DNA of 64,000 bases from Liolophura sinensis (taxonomy: Eukaryota > Mollusca > Polyplacophora > Chitonida > Chitonidae): assembly GCF_032854445.1 (NCBI RefSeq), contig NC_088306.1:23469764-23533763 (forward strand), read 5' to 3'. Positions 1 through 12,118 of the stretch are shown piece by piece. The position numbers and the translations under genes are program-made. Every line of letters starts with the position of its first letter. Positions within the stretch are counted from its first letter, which is position 1. The notes under the pieces were generated by a model. The model worked only from the letters and a program-made list of their open reading frames with translations. It searched no databases and was not told where the DNA came from.

Positions 1-719
1 TAATTGCAGTCCTCAAGCTGATTGTGTAAGGCTTTAGGGTGTGTAAGATACACTTCAAAAATGCAAGCTTATGTAGTGTCATAATATATGTTTCTCAGAT
101 CTATAGACAGAACTGACTGCCAAACCAGACAGACAAATGACTCATATACTCGCTTCACAGCATTCGTAAACGCTGCAGCACGCCCCAAAAGGCTGTGTGC
201 AGCGCCTAGCAAACATCAGTTCCCAAACCGAAAAAAATTTCAACAAATACAAGAAACAAAAAAATTGAGAAAGAAATGCAAGTATGTTAATATTTGTTGT
301 TAAATATTAAAAGCTGGCATAACACAGAACCGGAACTCTGAAAGGCTAAGCGTTTAAGGCAAGGTTCTAGCAGTCCTCAAGCAGACAATATGCTTGAAAT
401 GCATACATGAATTCTATCTTGCCGGCATTTGGCTAGCTAACGGCATATTGGCCGGGTCCAGCTACTGGGGATGATGCTGTTAGCCCGCCTTAGCGCTTCC
501 CACACCCCGGCGGTAGCCTGTCTGACTAGGCACTTTCTCCTCTCATTACGACTGTCACCGAGAGCCTAGCAGACAGCCGGCCCCAGACTCAACACGTCGG
601 ACCATGTCCCACCATCGCCGTGACGGGAAAAACAGACCGTACGTTCGTCAAACAAAAAGACAAACACCTAAACAAAAGACAGGGGATAAAAGAGACGTAA
701 AATTTGAAGTTTTACTTAC
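1..719. other. Left-edge non-coding sequence
   Basis: I see no supported gene here. A GC-richer, CpG-containing patch lies at about 430-640 within AT-rich DNA. If the small exon at 720-744 is real, this stretch is the start of its first intron on the minus strand. Short open frames at 88-303 and 704-886 have no recognisable domain. Confidence 0.4.
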
Positions 720-744
720 ATGGTATCTCACTTGCTGTAGCCAT
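720..744 (-). CDS. Candidate first coding exon (8 codons plus 1 nt) of a gene running off the left edge
   Basis: On the minus strand an ATG in a strong Kozak-like setting (GGAAGATGGCT) starts at 744. It encodes MATASEIP and then meets a near-perfect splice donor, CAT|GTAAGTAAA, with the last exon base at 720. Read through without splicing, the frame stops within three codons, as expected if the donor is used. A CRE-like TGATGTCA lies about 110 bp upstream (853-860). The product cannot be named. A short ATG with a good donor can arise by chance, so this is only a candidate; an acceptor in matching phase would have to lie to the left. Confidence 0.25.
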
Positions 745-1594
745 CTTCCTTGCAAACAGTGACCAGCTAACACAACCTCGGCGACTCGACAATATCCAGG
801 CTCTAATGACACATGGGGAGGCGCACAAGTGGGGGGACCAGCCGTGCAACTGTGACATCACACACAGATCAAAAATTCCACACTAAACAGCTATCATTTT
901 AACATCACAAAACCTAATTACCATCTTACTAAGCGCTTCGCTTTCTTTCACCAGCCAAAGTGTAAGTGTTTTTATTCTGACTATTTTTTCTCGACAGTCT
1001 AGTTTAATAATGTGAAACACCCCTGCACTACCCTCATGTATCCAGTTGACTGGGCTGATTTCCGTCGGCTACCACCTCCTTCCGTTCACTGCACCCCGTT
1101 GCATAACGAATATACCGTGCTGACCATTTTTTCGCGAAGCTGAATGTGAAATTTTCAGATCATTAAGAGGGTTAGACGTTTTTTACGCACGTCTGCTCAT
1201 TGATAACCGTCTCTGATCATAAGCCATCAAATAGAATGGATGTTTTATCACTCGTGTTAATGATAGGAGCACTTCGAGTTGTGTGTATTAAATATAAACT
1301 CAATAACGCGGAATAATTGATGTAGTGTAGGCTACATAGGCCTACTACATTCATAGACCCCAATCTAATTAGTAATTAACGTATCGTAGCGTATATATTG
1401 TAAGTTTGAATGGTAAACTGTTATTATCTGCGTATAGACCTATATTAATTAAAATAACTACGCGTTCTTTAATTGAAAATCGTGCCAAATTTAGCAAGTA
1501 GGCCTATATAATTGGAATTGCATCTACCTACATGTAGGCTTACGTTTATGTATGCTTAGATTTTCACGTTTTTATTTGAACAAGTTTTCAGTCA
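745..1594. other. Possible promoter side of the 720-744 exon, otherwise no feature
   Basis: No protein-coding feature is supported. A CRE/ATF-like octamer is at 853-860 (TGATGTCA on the minus strand). The remainder is AT-rich without clear repeats. Confidence 0.3.
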
Positions 1595-1805
1595 TATGAC
1601 AACAAGGAATCATTAGGTGCATGTCCACATGCTACGTCTCCTCTTGACAGAGCGAGGCGCCACTGAAGTGGCCCTATCATGCTGAGGACACCCGACATGA
1701 CACCTTATTCAGTCACATTATACTGACACCGGGCCAACCAGTTCAGTTTCCTTGCTCCAACCTCGATCTCAGTGCTGAACGTCATACAAGCCAGGCAGCA
1801 ATTCA
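1595..1805 (-). repeat. SINE type C, partial, reverse orientation
   Basis: Contains the reverse complement of the type C body: a TGACTGAAAA-like 3' piece at the left, then blocks matching the copy at 5180-5505 (gtgtcaGTATAATGTGACTG and the CAGGAAGCAGGA-like part). The sequence is diverged and the tRNA-like head is missing. Confidence 0.5.
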
Positions 1806-1869
1806 TGTTAACACCGGTGCAATTTTTAATATCTTTGGTATGACCCCAGAGTTTAATACCAGGTCTTCT

Positions 1870-1952
1870 ATTTATTTATTTATTTGATTGGTGTTTTACG
1901 CCATACTCAATAATATTTAACGGCGGTCAGCATTATGGTGAGGGGTGGAGGG
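1870..1952 (-). repeat. SINE type A, 3' tail fragment
   Basis: Starts with a TTTA tetranucleotide run, then GATTGGTGTTTTACGCC and AATATTTAACGGCGGTCAGC. This is the 3' end of the type A SINE in reverse, truncated before the conserved core. Confidence 0.7.
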
Positions 1953-2486
1953 GGGGGGGACGGATTTCTGCTAATTACTAATAGTAGGCCTAACGTGAAC
2001 ACTCAGGGCTTCACATCTGTCAACACCGTCATCAGGTCGAATCCACCTGGTCTGACTTTCATATGTCATGTGCATTTTGCATTTTACTTTCTGCACTTTT
2101 TTTGCACTTAAACTGATTTCTTGAAATTTCTCATTGCTTCATACCTAATTAGGTATTCTTAATTGTGTGTGTGTGTGTTAGAATGATTTAGGGCGCAATC
2201 GCCACTGGATAATTTTTGATCAGGATGAAATCAGAAAGTAGAGTGGACAGAGTTCAAATTTTATCATGAGCAAAACGCAAAGGTGATCCACAGGGGACTA
2301 TAGCAGATACAAGTCTCGTATATTTAAGTCATACTCCTATACACAAGTGAAAAAAAAATGCAGAACTATGATAGCCCATACTTTACAGACACAGAAACGC
2401 CAAATACATGGCATTTCAACTGCGTAAAGCTTATATTCAAGATTAGTGTGTACTTTGTGGAGTTGATCGCTGCCCACAAAAATGAT
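1953..2486. other. No gene seen; short GT run
   Basis: AT-rich spacer with a short (GT)n at about 2164-2179 and a small G-homopolymer near 1950. Nothing else is recognisable. Confidence 0.4.
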
Positions 2487-2640
2487 TTATTTTTTTATTT
2501 ATTTGATTGGTGTTTTACGCCGTACTCAAGAATATTTCACTTATACGACGGCGACCAGCATTATGGTGGGCACAGCCCAGGGGAAACCCACGGTCATTGC
2601 GCTGCGCTAACCAACTGAGCCACGGAGACCCCCCCCCCCC
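2487..2640 (-). repeat. SINE type A with internal deletion
   Basis: The tail and core at left (GGTGTTTTACGCCGTACTC, CATTATGGTGGG) join directly to the tRNA-like head at right (GCGCTAACCAACTGAGCC). The middle third found in full copies such as 32101-32369 is missing. A C-homopolymer of about 14 follows at the head end. Confidence 0.8.
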
Positions 2641-3038
2641 CTCAACAACAAAAATGAAGACGTCAATTTAGGCATAACTCTGCACCTTAATCCTACAAGT
2701 TTAAGGCTTTATAAAGAAAAGAGAAGACGATATCAAATGTATATTTGCATCAAAATAATATTTTAAGTTTAAAACGGATTCCCGAAACTTCACTGGAGTC
2801 AAAACTGCTCAGGCAGATAATAATAGGCTATGTCTGTATTTGTTTACTTTGATTGGGATTTAATGTCCTGCTGTCAAGAACTTAGCACTTTGTCAGTTTT
2901 GTGAGTGGAGGTAAACTTGTGCCCGGCGTACACTATAGCAACCTTTCTCAAGTATCAGTTAAATAATTAACCAACCTCCCCATGCACGTATGAACCAAAA
3001 CTTCTCACCCAAGGGAGCTTCAAATGTATGCCATAAAA

Positions 3039-3190
3039 TTTATTTATTTGTTTGATTGTTGTTTTACGCCATACCCAAGAATATTTCACTTATACGACCG
3101 CGGCCAGCATTATGGTGGATAGAAAGCGGGGAAAACCCACGACATTCCACTGGTTGCTGGCAGACCTTCCCACGTACGTCCGAAGTGCAA
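3039..3190 (-). repeat. SINE type A, 3' half
   Basis: TTTA tail, GTTTTACGCCATACC, core CAGCATTATGGTGG and the CTGGCAGACCTTCCCACGTA block are present in order. The tRNA-like head is absent. Confidence 0.75.
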
Positions 3191-3540
3191 GTCTACGCCA
3201 TATAAAGATGGATTTCTAACGAACCATCTCAACGGATACACGAAAAGGAACTCTGAAACAAACATAATGGGTTTTACGAAAAATTAAGAGAGTTAATACG
3301 AAACCGCGGAAAGGACAATCGAAACCAAACCTTTCACTAGTGACAGAAAGGGATTGGCAGCGCTTCCTGATATAAGTGAAACGTTCTTAATATGCAGGAA
3401 ACAGTGGAGGCGGGGAATAAATCATATGACAGAAGCTGTGATTGACCAAACAGCTCTTGTATCATCTGGTAACTGAAAGACAAGCATAAACCACAAGGCT
3501 GAGATTAGTGTGCTAGCGGAGTATACAGTGACTCAGTATA

Positions 3541-3692
3541 GCCTCTCCACATGCGGTCGCTGCGTGCGAGTTCAAGTCCGGTTCAGGCTGGCTATCCTTG
3601 AGGTCGCACGTGGATGGTCGTGCGTTCAGCTTGGTTTCCTCCCACTATAATGCTGTCCGTTGTCGTATACGTGAAGTAAATAAATAAAAAAA
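3541..3692 (+). repeat. SINE type A, diverged, plus orientation
   Basis: Holds a box B-like GAGTTCAAGTCC, the GGTTTCCTCCCACTATAATG core and GTATACGTGAAG followed by an AAAT tail. The 5' third is too diverged to place. Confidence 0.6.
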
Positions 3693-3864
3693 TAACAACC
3701 AGGGAGCCACCGGCCACTGAATAATGGGACCATATGCATACAGCTGAGGAAACAGAAATGTTAATCATGAATACAAGGTCCTGTAGACACGTATACATGT
3801 GACCTTCACTAAGTCAGACGACTAAAGCTTTCCGCCCTTGTGACCGTCAGGCACTTCACCAATG

Positions 3865-4050
3865 ATTTATTTATTTATTTATTTATTTGATTGGTGTTTT
3901 ACGCCGTACTCAAGAATATTTCACTTATGGTAGGTGGAAACCGGGCACAGCCCGGGGGAAACCCACTACCATCCGCAGGTTGCTGGCAGACCTTCCCACT
4001 TACGGCCGGAGAGGAAACTTCACCAATGAGGTCACGAGTTCTAGTCCATT
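3865..4050 (-). repeat. SINE type A, tail and core
   Basis: A (TTTA)n run followed by GGTGTTTTACGCCGTACTC, the GGAAACCGGGCACAGCCC block and ACTTACGGCCGGAGAGGAA. The last part (CACCAATGAGGTCACGAGTT) differs from the usual type A head and resembles the tRNA-like pieces near 26190-26270 and 55265-55370. Confidence 0.75.
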
Positions 4051-4599
4051 TCTCGCAACCCTAATGGGGTTTTACGCCGTGATACTATAGGTTCTCAGGA
4101 GTTCCAGTTTTCTCCGCCTTTCAACGTGCCCGACGTCATACAAATCAAGCCCTAGATATGTTGATTGAGTACATCATACGCGCGCTTCTGTGACCATTCA
4201 CCTACACTTGATTATTTCCCCTGATGGAACAAAAATTTGCCATTTAGAGTGATCTCCCATCACCCACAAACATACAGGTCTATGTGCGCTGATGGAGATC
4301 GCTGCTCTTAGTTCCAATCCAGTCCATTTTATACGTATGTCTGAAAAAACAATCCAGGAGAAGACAGCAGACGAGATGTTCCGTCCATGCAGTGACAGAC
4401 TCACTGAATAACAGGTTCTCGAATCCTTTCAGACAACCCATATATCCAATGCATCCTACAATAAATAGAAGAAGTAAACCCATCTGGGAAAATGAGTATA
4501 AATCCTCCATTCGGCAACCAAGATGTCACATAGGTTATGTTCGTATGCTTAACCGCTGTGGTATTTAGACAGCACTAATTTATGTTAGAATAATTTAAG
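4051..4599. other. No gene seen
   Basis: Spacer between two SINE copies. Overlapping open frames on the minus strand (4198-4510) lack any recognised domain and conflict with each other. Confidence 0.4.
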
Positions 4600-4865
4600 G
4601 CACCTTCGTGGCCCAGATGGTTTGCATGCCAGCGCGGAGTTGGGACCCAGAAGCCACTCACCATTGCGGTCGTTGTGAGTACAAATCCAGCTTCTGCTGA
4701 CTTACTCTCCAGTCGTATGTGGGAAAGGCTATCAGCAACCAGCGGATGGTGGAGGGCTTAAAACCGGCACTGCTCCGTTTCCCTTCACCATAATGCTAGT
4801 CACCATCGTATATGTGATAGATTTTTGAGCACGGCGTAAAACACCAGTCAAATAAATAAATAAAT
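4600..4865 (+). repeat. SINE type A, near full length, old copy
   Basis: The head (CCTTCGTGGCCCAGATGG) resembles a tRNA box A. A box B-like GTGAGTACAAATCCAGC follows, then the core (TCACCATAATGCTAG) and the TTGAGCACGGCGTAAAACACC end with an AAAT tail. It is markedly diverged from the 24143 and 32101 copies. Confidence 0.75.
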
Positions 4866-5179
4866 GGAATGACTGAAAGATTATGGTATAATTGGCAGAA
4901 CGTTGGCAGCCTTTCAGCCATATCGTTGTGAGAACGTGGCAGAACCTGGAAAAAGATATTCTTCCAAAATCCATCGAAATCCAAATGACAAATTCAGGAC
5001 AGAATGGAAAACAATGCCGTATAAGCATTCTAATTTTTTTCAAAAATATAAAATCAGTTAAAATGTCAAAATCACATTAAGTATTGTTTGTATACAATAT
5101 GCTATAATATGTGTAAAAATATTAGTTGTTTTATTAAAGCATGGGAATCGAAGCTGTCAAATACATGTAACTGAAAAAC

Positions 5180-5505
5180 CGCCTCAAAGTCAGGAAGCCC
5201 GGGATCAAACCCGGGTTAGGTCATACCAAACACTTTAAAAATGCTACTTGTTGCTGCATGGCTTGATTCTCAGCGCTCAGAGAATAAAGCAAGGAAGCAG
5301 GATTAGTTGATCCGGTGTCAATATAATGTGTCTGGTGAGGTGTCACGTCTGGTGTCCTCGGAATGATACTTCAGTGGTGGCAGCACTTTGGCGGCATGGA
5401 CTTCCCCTGCCACAAGAAGACGCAGTATATGTGGTAAATGATGACTACTCGTCGTCGTGTGACTGAAAAATTGCTAAATGCGACGTTAAACCCCAATACA
5501 TGTTA
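5180..5505 (+). repeat. SINE type C, plus orientation
   Basis: Begins with a tRNA-like box B stretch (CCGGGATCAAACCCGGG). The body carries CGGTGTCAATATAATGTG and GATACTTCAGTGGTGGCAGC, and the 3' end is GTGTGACTGAAAAATTGC then CGACGTTAAACCCCAA. The 3' end is shared with type B but the body is not. Confidence 0.65.
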
Positions 5506-6585
5506 CTGAGACTAGGCCTATACAACTGGTTGGGTAGAACGCCCGCCGAGTATAGGCACACAGTGGACAAATATATACACAGTCAACCAGAATGCGTCCC
5601 ATAGGGAATAAAATTATGTTCTATATATTTTTATAAAATCCATTTCCAAAAGACATTTACCAATCTAATACTGAATTTGATAGAAAACCCAACAATGAAG
5701 TGTATATCAGATGACAGAACATTAAAACCTGTCTAAGAAAGCACTTGCATTTATTTTTTTTCTTTAGAATTTTTCCAACCCAGCAAGTAAAAATGGTGTA
5801 TAATCAACAGATTCTAGATGGTCAGTGATAAACCAGAGAGTATCAATGAGGTCACCTTCATATTTTTGCTTGAAATAGCTTGTTTCAAAGTCCATTTGGG
5901 GAATGTATTCATAAAGCTGTGTATGTATGCATTTTTGATGATGAAATGTAGCAGTCTGTGTGTGTTACGTTGCAATGTCCTGATATGACGCCACTAGTCC
6001 AAATAGGGGCAGAAATGGCTAACGTATAATCCAAGCTTTCAAATGTGCTTTACTTAGATTTTTAAAAAAAAAAGGAATTTTTTATGGACAGAGTTTAATG
6101 GTCTTTATTCTGACATACACTTCATGTTTGTGTTTTCTTTGTCTTTAAGATTCTCCTGGAAAACTACCCATAGTTACAGAGCTATAAATTTATAACTTAT
6201 ACAGATCCTTTTGGTAAACGATATATAGTTAAATAGCAACAGATCCATAATTTCAAGCGATTGTAATGCTAAACTATGTATAGGCAAACATCAGTTAACT
6301 TTGAATTTATTCTGATCCGTATGGTGCCGTACATTTTATATCATCGGCATTAATCAAAAACACTTTAAAACTCTGACGATCAGCCGTCGGGCTTACTAGT
6401 GCAGGAAACAGAAGGAATTATGTATAGTAAACTGTTCATCGGTAGATCCTTGTGGAATACCGGCACTCGTCATAGATAGACAGCATTATACTGTGGTAGT
6501 TTGTTGAATGGCGTTTCCATACTAGTGCATCCTGAAATATGCAAATACCGTTCTACTGTCGTGGAATACTATTTATAGTTTATAC
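5506..6585. other. No gene seen
   Basis: AT-rich spacer of about 1.1 kb. No long open frame, splice-site set or known repeat recognised. Confidence 0.4.
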
Positions 6586-7012
6586 ATAGCACTATCTCCT
6601 GCAATATACTTATGCCAGTGAAAATCTGTTCATACAGATAGCACTAAATCGTGACATATGCTAATCCCAGTGAAAAACTGTTCTACAGATAGCACTAAAT
6701 CCCAAAATATACTAATCCCCGAGGAACGCTATTCATAGTTTGATAGCACTAAATCCTGAAATACGCTAATCCCAGTGAAAAACTGTTCACACAAATAACA
6801 CTAAATCCCAAAATATACTAATCCCCGAGGAACGCTATTCATAGTTTGATAGCACTAAATCCTGAAATACTCTAAACCCAGTGAAAAGCTGTTCACACAA
6901 ATAGCACTAAATCCCAAAATATACTAATCCTCGAGGTGCGCTATTCATAGTTTGATAGCACTAAATCCTGAAATACGCTAATCTTAGTGACAACTATTCA
7001 TACAGCACTAAA
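6586..7012 (+). repeat. Minisatellite with two alternating ~53-bp units
   Basis: Units begin AGCACTAAATCC. One type continues with TGAAATACGCTAATCCCAG and the other with CAAAATATACTAATCCCCGA. They alternate, giving a ~106-bp higher-order repeat present about three times plus degenerate flanking units. No open frame persists. Confidence 0.85.
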
Positions 7013-7483
<471 letters not shown>

Positions 7484-7685
7484 TCCATGGCAACAGAGAA
7501 ATATACGCCAGGGGCCCGTTTCAAGTGCATTTACCATGGCAGAGTGTCTCTTCACTGTATGTTGTCCAGGAAGTCTAGGCTCCAACAGGCGTTAATCACA
7601 GAGAAGTGGTGGATTCCTATCTCGCTGAGCCATAGATAATTGTATTTTCGACACTTGCTTGCTACCAAGGTGATGACACTACATA

Positions 7686-8068
7686 TTACAATGTGTCACC
7701 GGTCCTGATAGCATAGTTGGTAGAGCGTCAGCTTCGGGAGCGGTATATTCAGGGTCGGGAGCGGTAGATCCAGGGTCAATGCTGGGTCGAGTCACACCTA
7801 AGTTGTAAGTTCCTCGCTTGGCGTTCAGCATGAAGGAGACAGTGCAACGACTGATTGATCCGAATCGGTATAATGGTCCGGATGGGGCTAGTTACTTACC
7901 TTCGGTAAGGCGCCTCAGTGAAGCAGCACTAGATTAAAGAGCTGTGGAAATGCGTCCAGCAACAAGGAGTCACATTACTTGCAATCTAAGGATTCCTTCG
8001 TCGTCATATGACTGAAAAATTGTTAAGTATGACGTTAAACCCCAAGCACTCACTCACTTACAATATGT
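7686..8068 (+). repeat. SINE type B, full length, with target duplication
   Basis: Head GATAGCATAGTTGGTAGAGC is tRNA box A-like and GGGTCAATGCTGG is a degraded box B. The body has AGTGCAACGACTG and CTCAGTGAAGCAGCACTAGA. The 3' end is CATATGACTGAAAAATTG, GACGTTAAACCCC and a CACT tail. TTACAATGTGT on the left and TTACAATATGT on the right look like an 11-bp target-site duplication with one mismatch. Confidence 0.85.
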
Positions 8069-9003
8069 TTGTTGGAATGAACGTCTCAGGACTTATTCCA
8101 GTTATGAATCACTTGAGATGTTTTTACATTTTTCCGATGACTTCTTACAAAATTTTTGGCCGACTTTTCCTGTAAGGCGATATAAGGCAAGCATAATGCT
8201 GAACCCAACTTCCCGTATACGCCGAAGACAACAGATCGCGGTGGCGAATGAAGGTTTATTGTCTTTGCATATAGAGTGATGCATGAACACAAGCAAAATT
8301 AATTTCATGAAATATTGGTAAACCAAAGTTCTGTGTTGCAGATATCCCCTGGTAATGTCTTTTAACGGTGGGTTATTCCACCCAACTACCATATTAACGT
8401 TCCAAAACCTAAGCGACACTAATGTGTTTGCGTGTTAGGAGGGCGTAAAACTTGTAATATTTCAAAGTGTACCTCGTAAATCCAACTGGATGAGAAATAA
8501 AATGGAACCGATTTGAGTATCATGACAATAATAATTCTGATAGTGTATAGCGAAGTATTGGTCTCGCCTGACGTTTGTTCTAATGTTGGAAAACAATAAG
8601 GGTTAATTTGAAACTTTAGAAGCTCCTGTAATATAGCTCACTAACATTGTAAATATCGTATATAGGGATACATTTGCTATTAAACGAATGTCCAAATTCA
8701 GGTTATCAAAGCATGATCTGTGTTCGTATATTTCGAGGCCATATGTCTCCAATCGTAAAAGCCGTTACATGTATACATAAAGATTCTGCTTCCAGGGGTA
8801 TATTACAGGCTGATTGATATATTGTGCTCATAGGGTCATCATGCTGGTATGATGCTGGTAGGACAAGATAGAATGTAAATACGGGAGATGAGTGCTCTCT
8901 AACATGTGGGCGGTTAGAGCCAGAGGGACCCCTATTCCACCAGGAGATTGCATGTTTACGTGTGGACACAGTCAAAACATTCCCATCTATCCGCTGAGTT
9001 AGA
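8069..9003. other. No gene seen
   Basis: Overlapping minus-strand frames at 8086-8419 and 8706-8975 have no recognisable domain or splice support. Treated as non-coding. Confidence 0.4.
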
Positions 9004-9225
9004 TGTATTTATTTGATTGGTGTTTTACGCCGAATTCATGAAAAAAAAACCACTTATATTCCGGGCAGAGCCGGAGGAAAACCAACGATCATTCGCAGAG
9101 TGGTACGTGGCAGACAACCAACCAGACGTCTGGCACCAACCTACGGATTTTCTTGGGTCCTGGCGGATTTCCTCCCACCGCAATGTTGGCCTATGTCGTT
9201 TAAGTGAAATATTCTTGAGTAATGA
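9004..9225. repeat. Two SINE type A 3' pieces joined tail-out (composite)
   Basis: The left part reads as a reverse type A copy (TATTTGATTGGTGTTTTACG). The right part reads forward (GGATTTCCTCCCACCGCAAT, GTGAAATATTCTTGAGTA). The two halves form an imperfect inverted repeat. Either one copy inserted into another or an inversion occurred. Confidence 0.7.
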
Positions 9226-10760
9226 CATTCTTGAACAATCACCGATTCTAATTCACGGTAACACCTATTTAATGCTATTGGGTCCATATCTTTACTCACA
9301 CAAAAGTATGTTTGGAAAGAAAAAAAAAAACAAGAAAAAAGAAAAATACGGCTAGGATTCGAATTCTTTCTCAAAGCACTAGCAATTCGGAATAGCATGA
9401 ACGATGATTCACAGACTTCGTCAGAAATACAGATTTAAACTTGCGAAAATAGGACAAAACTTATCACTCAATAAAAAAACTTTGACAGGACACAGAAATT
9501 CAAACATAAAAATTTCAGTCAAAATATTTGTCTAGTTAACGTCGATCTTCTTACAGTATGCATGTAAAATACAGGGCTTCATATCAACCCCAAAAATGGT
9601 GTTTTTAACTGAGAATGCTTTTTTGGCGAGTTATTAAAAGCAATCTCTTCTGTGGCCATGTAAATTTCATGGACTAAATTTCATGGACCAAAGGATTAAG
9701 TTTTATACTTCTGATTCGGAATTTTGTGGAATTATGCTGCCATTTTGAAAAGTGAGCTTTCCTTCGGGCACTCCGGTCTCTTCCTACCATAAACTTGACC
9801 GCCGCCATATATTAAAGTGTAAATTAATACTTTCAACTCCAATGAAATTATAAATAACCTAAATTTCACTACTTTCACGTTCATCTTTGACAGAAACTTA
9901 GACATACGTTTGTTTCTTCCTTACGTTATTTTGCCTCGCACTTTTCGATGTTTCGTCCTTTCCCCAGTGTTTTCTTGTCTAAATGATCAGTAGAAGCACG
10001 CATGACCACTACAGGCTTCCACAGTTTTCGCTTTAAGTAAATTATAGCGGTTTAGTGATAAAAGTGTTCGTCTTGAACATAAGGAAAATGAGAAAGGAAA
10101 GAACAAAAGATGGCATACACTCCCATTTTCCATAATGATTTGTGATGTATTTTTAAATACAGAAATGTTTTTTTAAAGAGATTTTGAAATAATTTACGGA
10201 GGAAAACATGTCCCTAGTGTTTTCTTTGGAAATCTTTCAAAATCGTATTCTGAATTAATTATAAATATATTTTCGAGGGCAGTATTTTAATATTTCTGAA
10301 CACATTGTGATAATTTAAATTTTAGTTTAAACTGCCATCTTTAATGAATATGAAGAAAATACGTAGCAAATGTATTTGCTTAAGAACATTCTCAATACAG
10401 GCTCATCTCCTAAGAAAAAAATACCCTACAGTGTAGGTCATGCTTGAATTCACCCAGCCCTAAACAAGCCCAAGCGGTTGAAAGGTCAGACTTGTAAACT
10501 TGTGACACTGACAAAAAATGAGGTTATTAAGTTGAGGTTTAAATGAATATAAAAAACAACAACAAAAAACAACCGGGAAGATACTACATACATTGGTTAT
10601 GTTCATATGCAAATATTTTTAGCGTGATATAGTCTGCAACAGTATTCGGTAAAGGGTATAACCGCTCTGGGTTCCAGTGCTTTTGAGGCACCAGAGTAGG
10701 GATAACACAGACTGACGCTAAGAAAAGGATCGTTACTCCTCTTTCATTGCTTCACTTTTG
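9226..10760. other. AT-rich desert, no feature
   Basis: About 1.5 kb with short A/T homopolymers and no open frame over 60 codons beyond chance. No repeat I recognise. Confidence 0.45.
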
Positions 10761-11119
10761 TGAGTGAATGAGTCCTGGGGTTTAATGTCGTACTTGACAA
10801 TATAATTTTTAGTCATATGACGGCGTCCTTAGCGTGCATGTACGTGTAATGTGCCTCCTTGTTGCAGGGCGGATTTCCACCCCTCTATCATCTTGTGCTG
10901 CTTCACTGAGACGCCTTGCCAAGGGCAAGTAAGCAGCCCCACCTGAATCATTATACTGATACAGGTTAACCAGTCGTTACACTGTCCCTTCATGCTGAAC
11001 ACCAAGCCAGGAAGCTACAACTTCCTCTGTTAACGTTCTACGTGTGACCCGACCCAGGATTGACCCTGGATCTACCGCCTCGACGCGGACGCTCCACAAA
11101 CTGAGCCATCGGGGCCGGT
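10761..11119 (-). repeat. SINE type B, full length, reverse
   Basis: Left end GTGAGTGAATGAGTCCTGGG is the CACT tail and 3' end in reverse. AGTCATATGACGGCG, CTGCTTCACTGAGACGCCTT and GGATTGACCCTGGATCTACC follow, and the tRNA-like head GAGCCATCGGGGCCGGT closes the right end. Confidence 0.88.
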
Positions 11120-11374
11120 TGCTGCTTCACCTCTATGTGATGATACCTGCTGATATATCCCCTGGTGAGTGTTAAATGTCATTCTTCAAACTGACCTTGA
11201 GATTGTCAAACCCGATGGCCCATTTTCGCTGCTGACAACGAGGAACATGCCGTATAGACCCGCCTAAACAGATTCGCGGTTCCAAGCCGTTTCCAAACAC
11301 TTAATTTTCTACAGTAGTACGCTGTCATGCGCGCGGATTACTGCTTTGGTTTGTCAGCCTAACTACAAAAACTT

Positions 11375-11525
11375 TGAGAGTATCCGCCTCGAAGTCGGGA
11401 GATCTCGGCATCAAACCTAGATCGGGTCATACAAAAGACTTACTTTCTTGGCGCTCAGCAGTGAGAGGTTAAACCAAGGAAACACGACTGATTGGCCCGG
11501 TGTCAGTATAATTTGACTTGTAATA
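11375..11525 (+). repeat. SINE type C, 5' half
   Basis: tRNA-like head region (CCTCGAAGTCGGGAGATC) with a degraded box B (ATCAAACCTAGATCGGGTC), then CTTGGCGCTCAGCAG and CCCGGTGTCAGTATAAT. It matches the 5180-5505 copy and is cut short at the 3' side. Confidence 0.6.
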
Positions 11526-11946
11526 TACCCCCCTTAGAAAACAAAAGTTAAGGAAATAAAGACGTGACAAGGAGAACATGAGTCAGCAGGCTATGTATCC
11601 GCAGTGGCCTGAATCACGAATTGAATGACCACGAAGCAGTACGAAAGACTACGAATCCAAACACAATTAGATTACGACGTCAGTTCGTTACGGTTCGGCA
11701 AAAAATTGAACGGGACTTAAAATCCCAGTAACTCCTACACTGACAAGTTACGACATAACCTGTGAGCAAGAAATTGAGGGTAATCTTTGACAGGTCGGAC
11801 GACAAGTCGTGGAGGTGTTGGCAACAAATATTGAAGAGCTTTGAGATATCGTGAGGCAGTCGGAGTGGTCGCAGAAGGTCTTTTGTGCATGTACAGCTCG
11901 GATCTACACAAATTCAGACCAGTCTCAACTGTACGTTGTACTACAA
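11526..11946. other. No gene seen
   Basis: Unique spacer between two SINEs. No domain or splice signal set recognised. Confidence 0.35.
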
Positions 11947-12118
11947 TTATTTATTTACCTATTTAATTGGTGTGTTTTGGTCAATACTCAAGAATATTTC
12001 ACTTATACAACAGCTTCAAGCATTATAGACGGGGGAAACCGGGCGGAGCCTCGGAAAAAAGCCACCACCTCCCGCAGGTTGCAGCCAGACCTTTCAACGT
12101 ACAGTCGGAGAGAAAGCA
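11947..12118 (-). repeat. SINE type A, tail and core
   Basis: Reverse tail TTATTTACCTATTTAATTGG, CTCAAGAATATTTCACTTAT, GGAAACCGGGCGGAGCC and CGCAGGTTGCAGCCAGACC. The head is missing. Confidence 0.75.

Noticed and set aside
704-886. 60-codon frame with a hydrophobic start resembling a signal peptide
   Set aside because: Overlaps a better minus-strand exon candidate and shows no mature-protein pattern.
7701-7775. Free-standing tRNA gene
   Set aside because: The tRNA-like head is followed by a SINE body, 3' end and target duplication, and its box B is degraded; it is part of a SINE.
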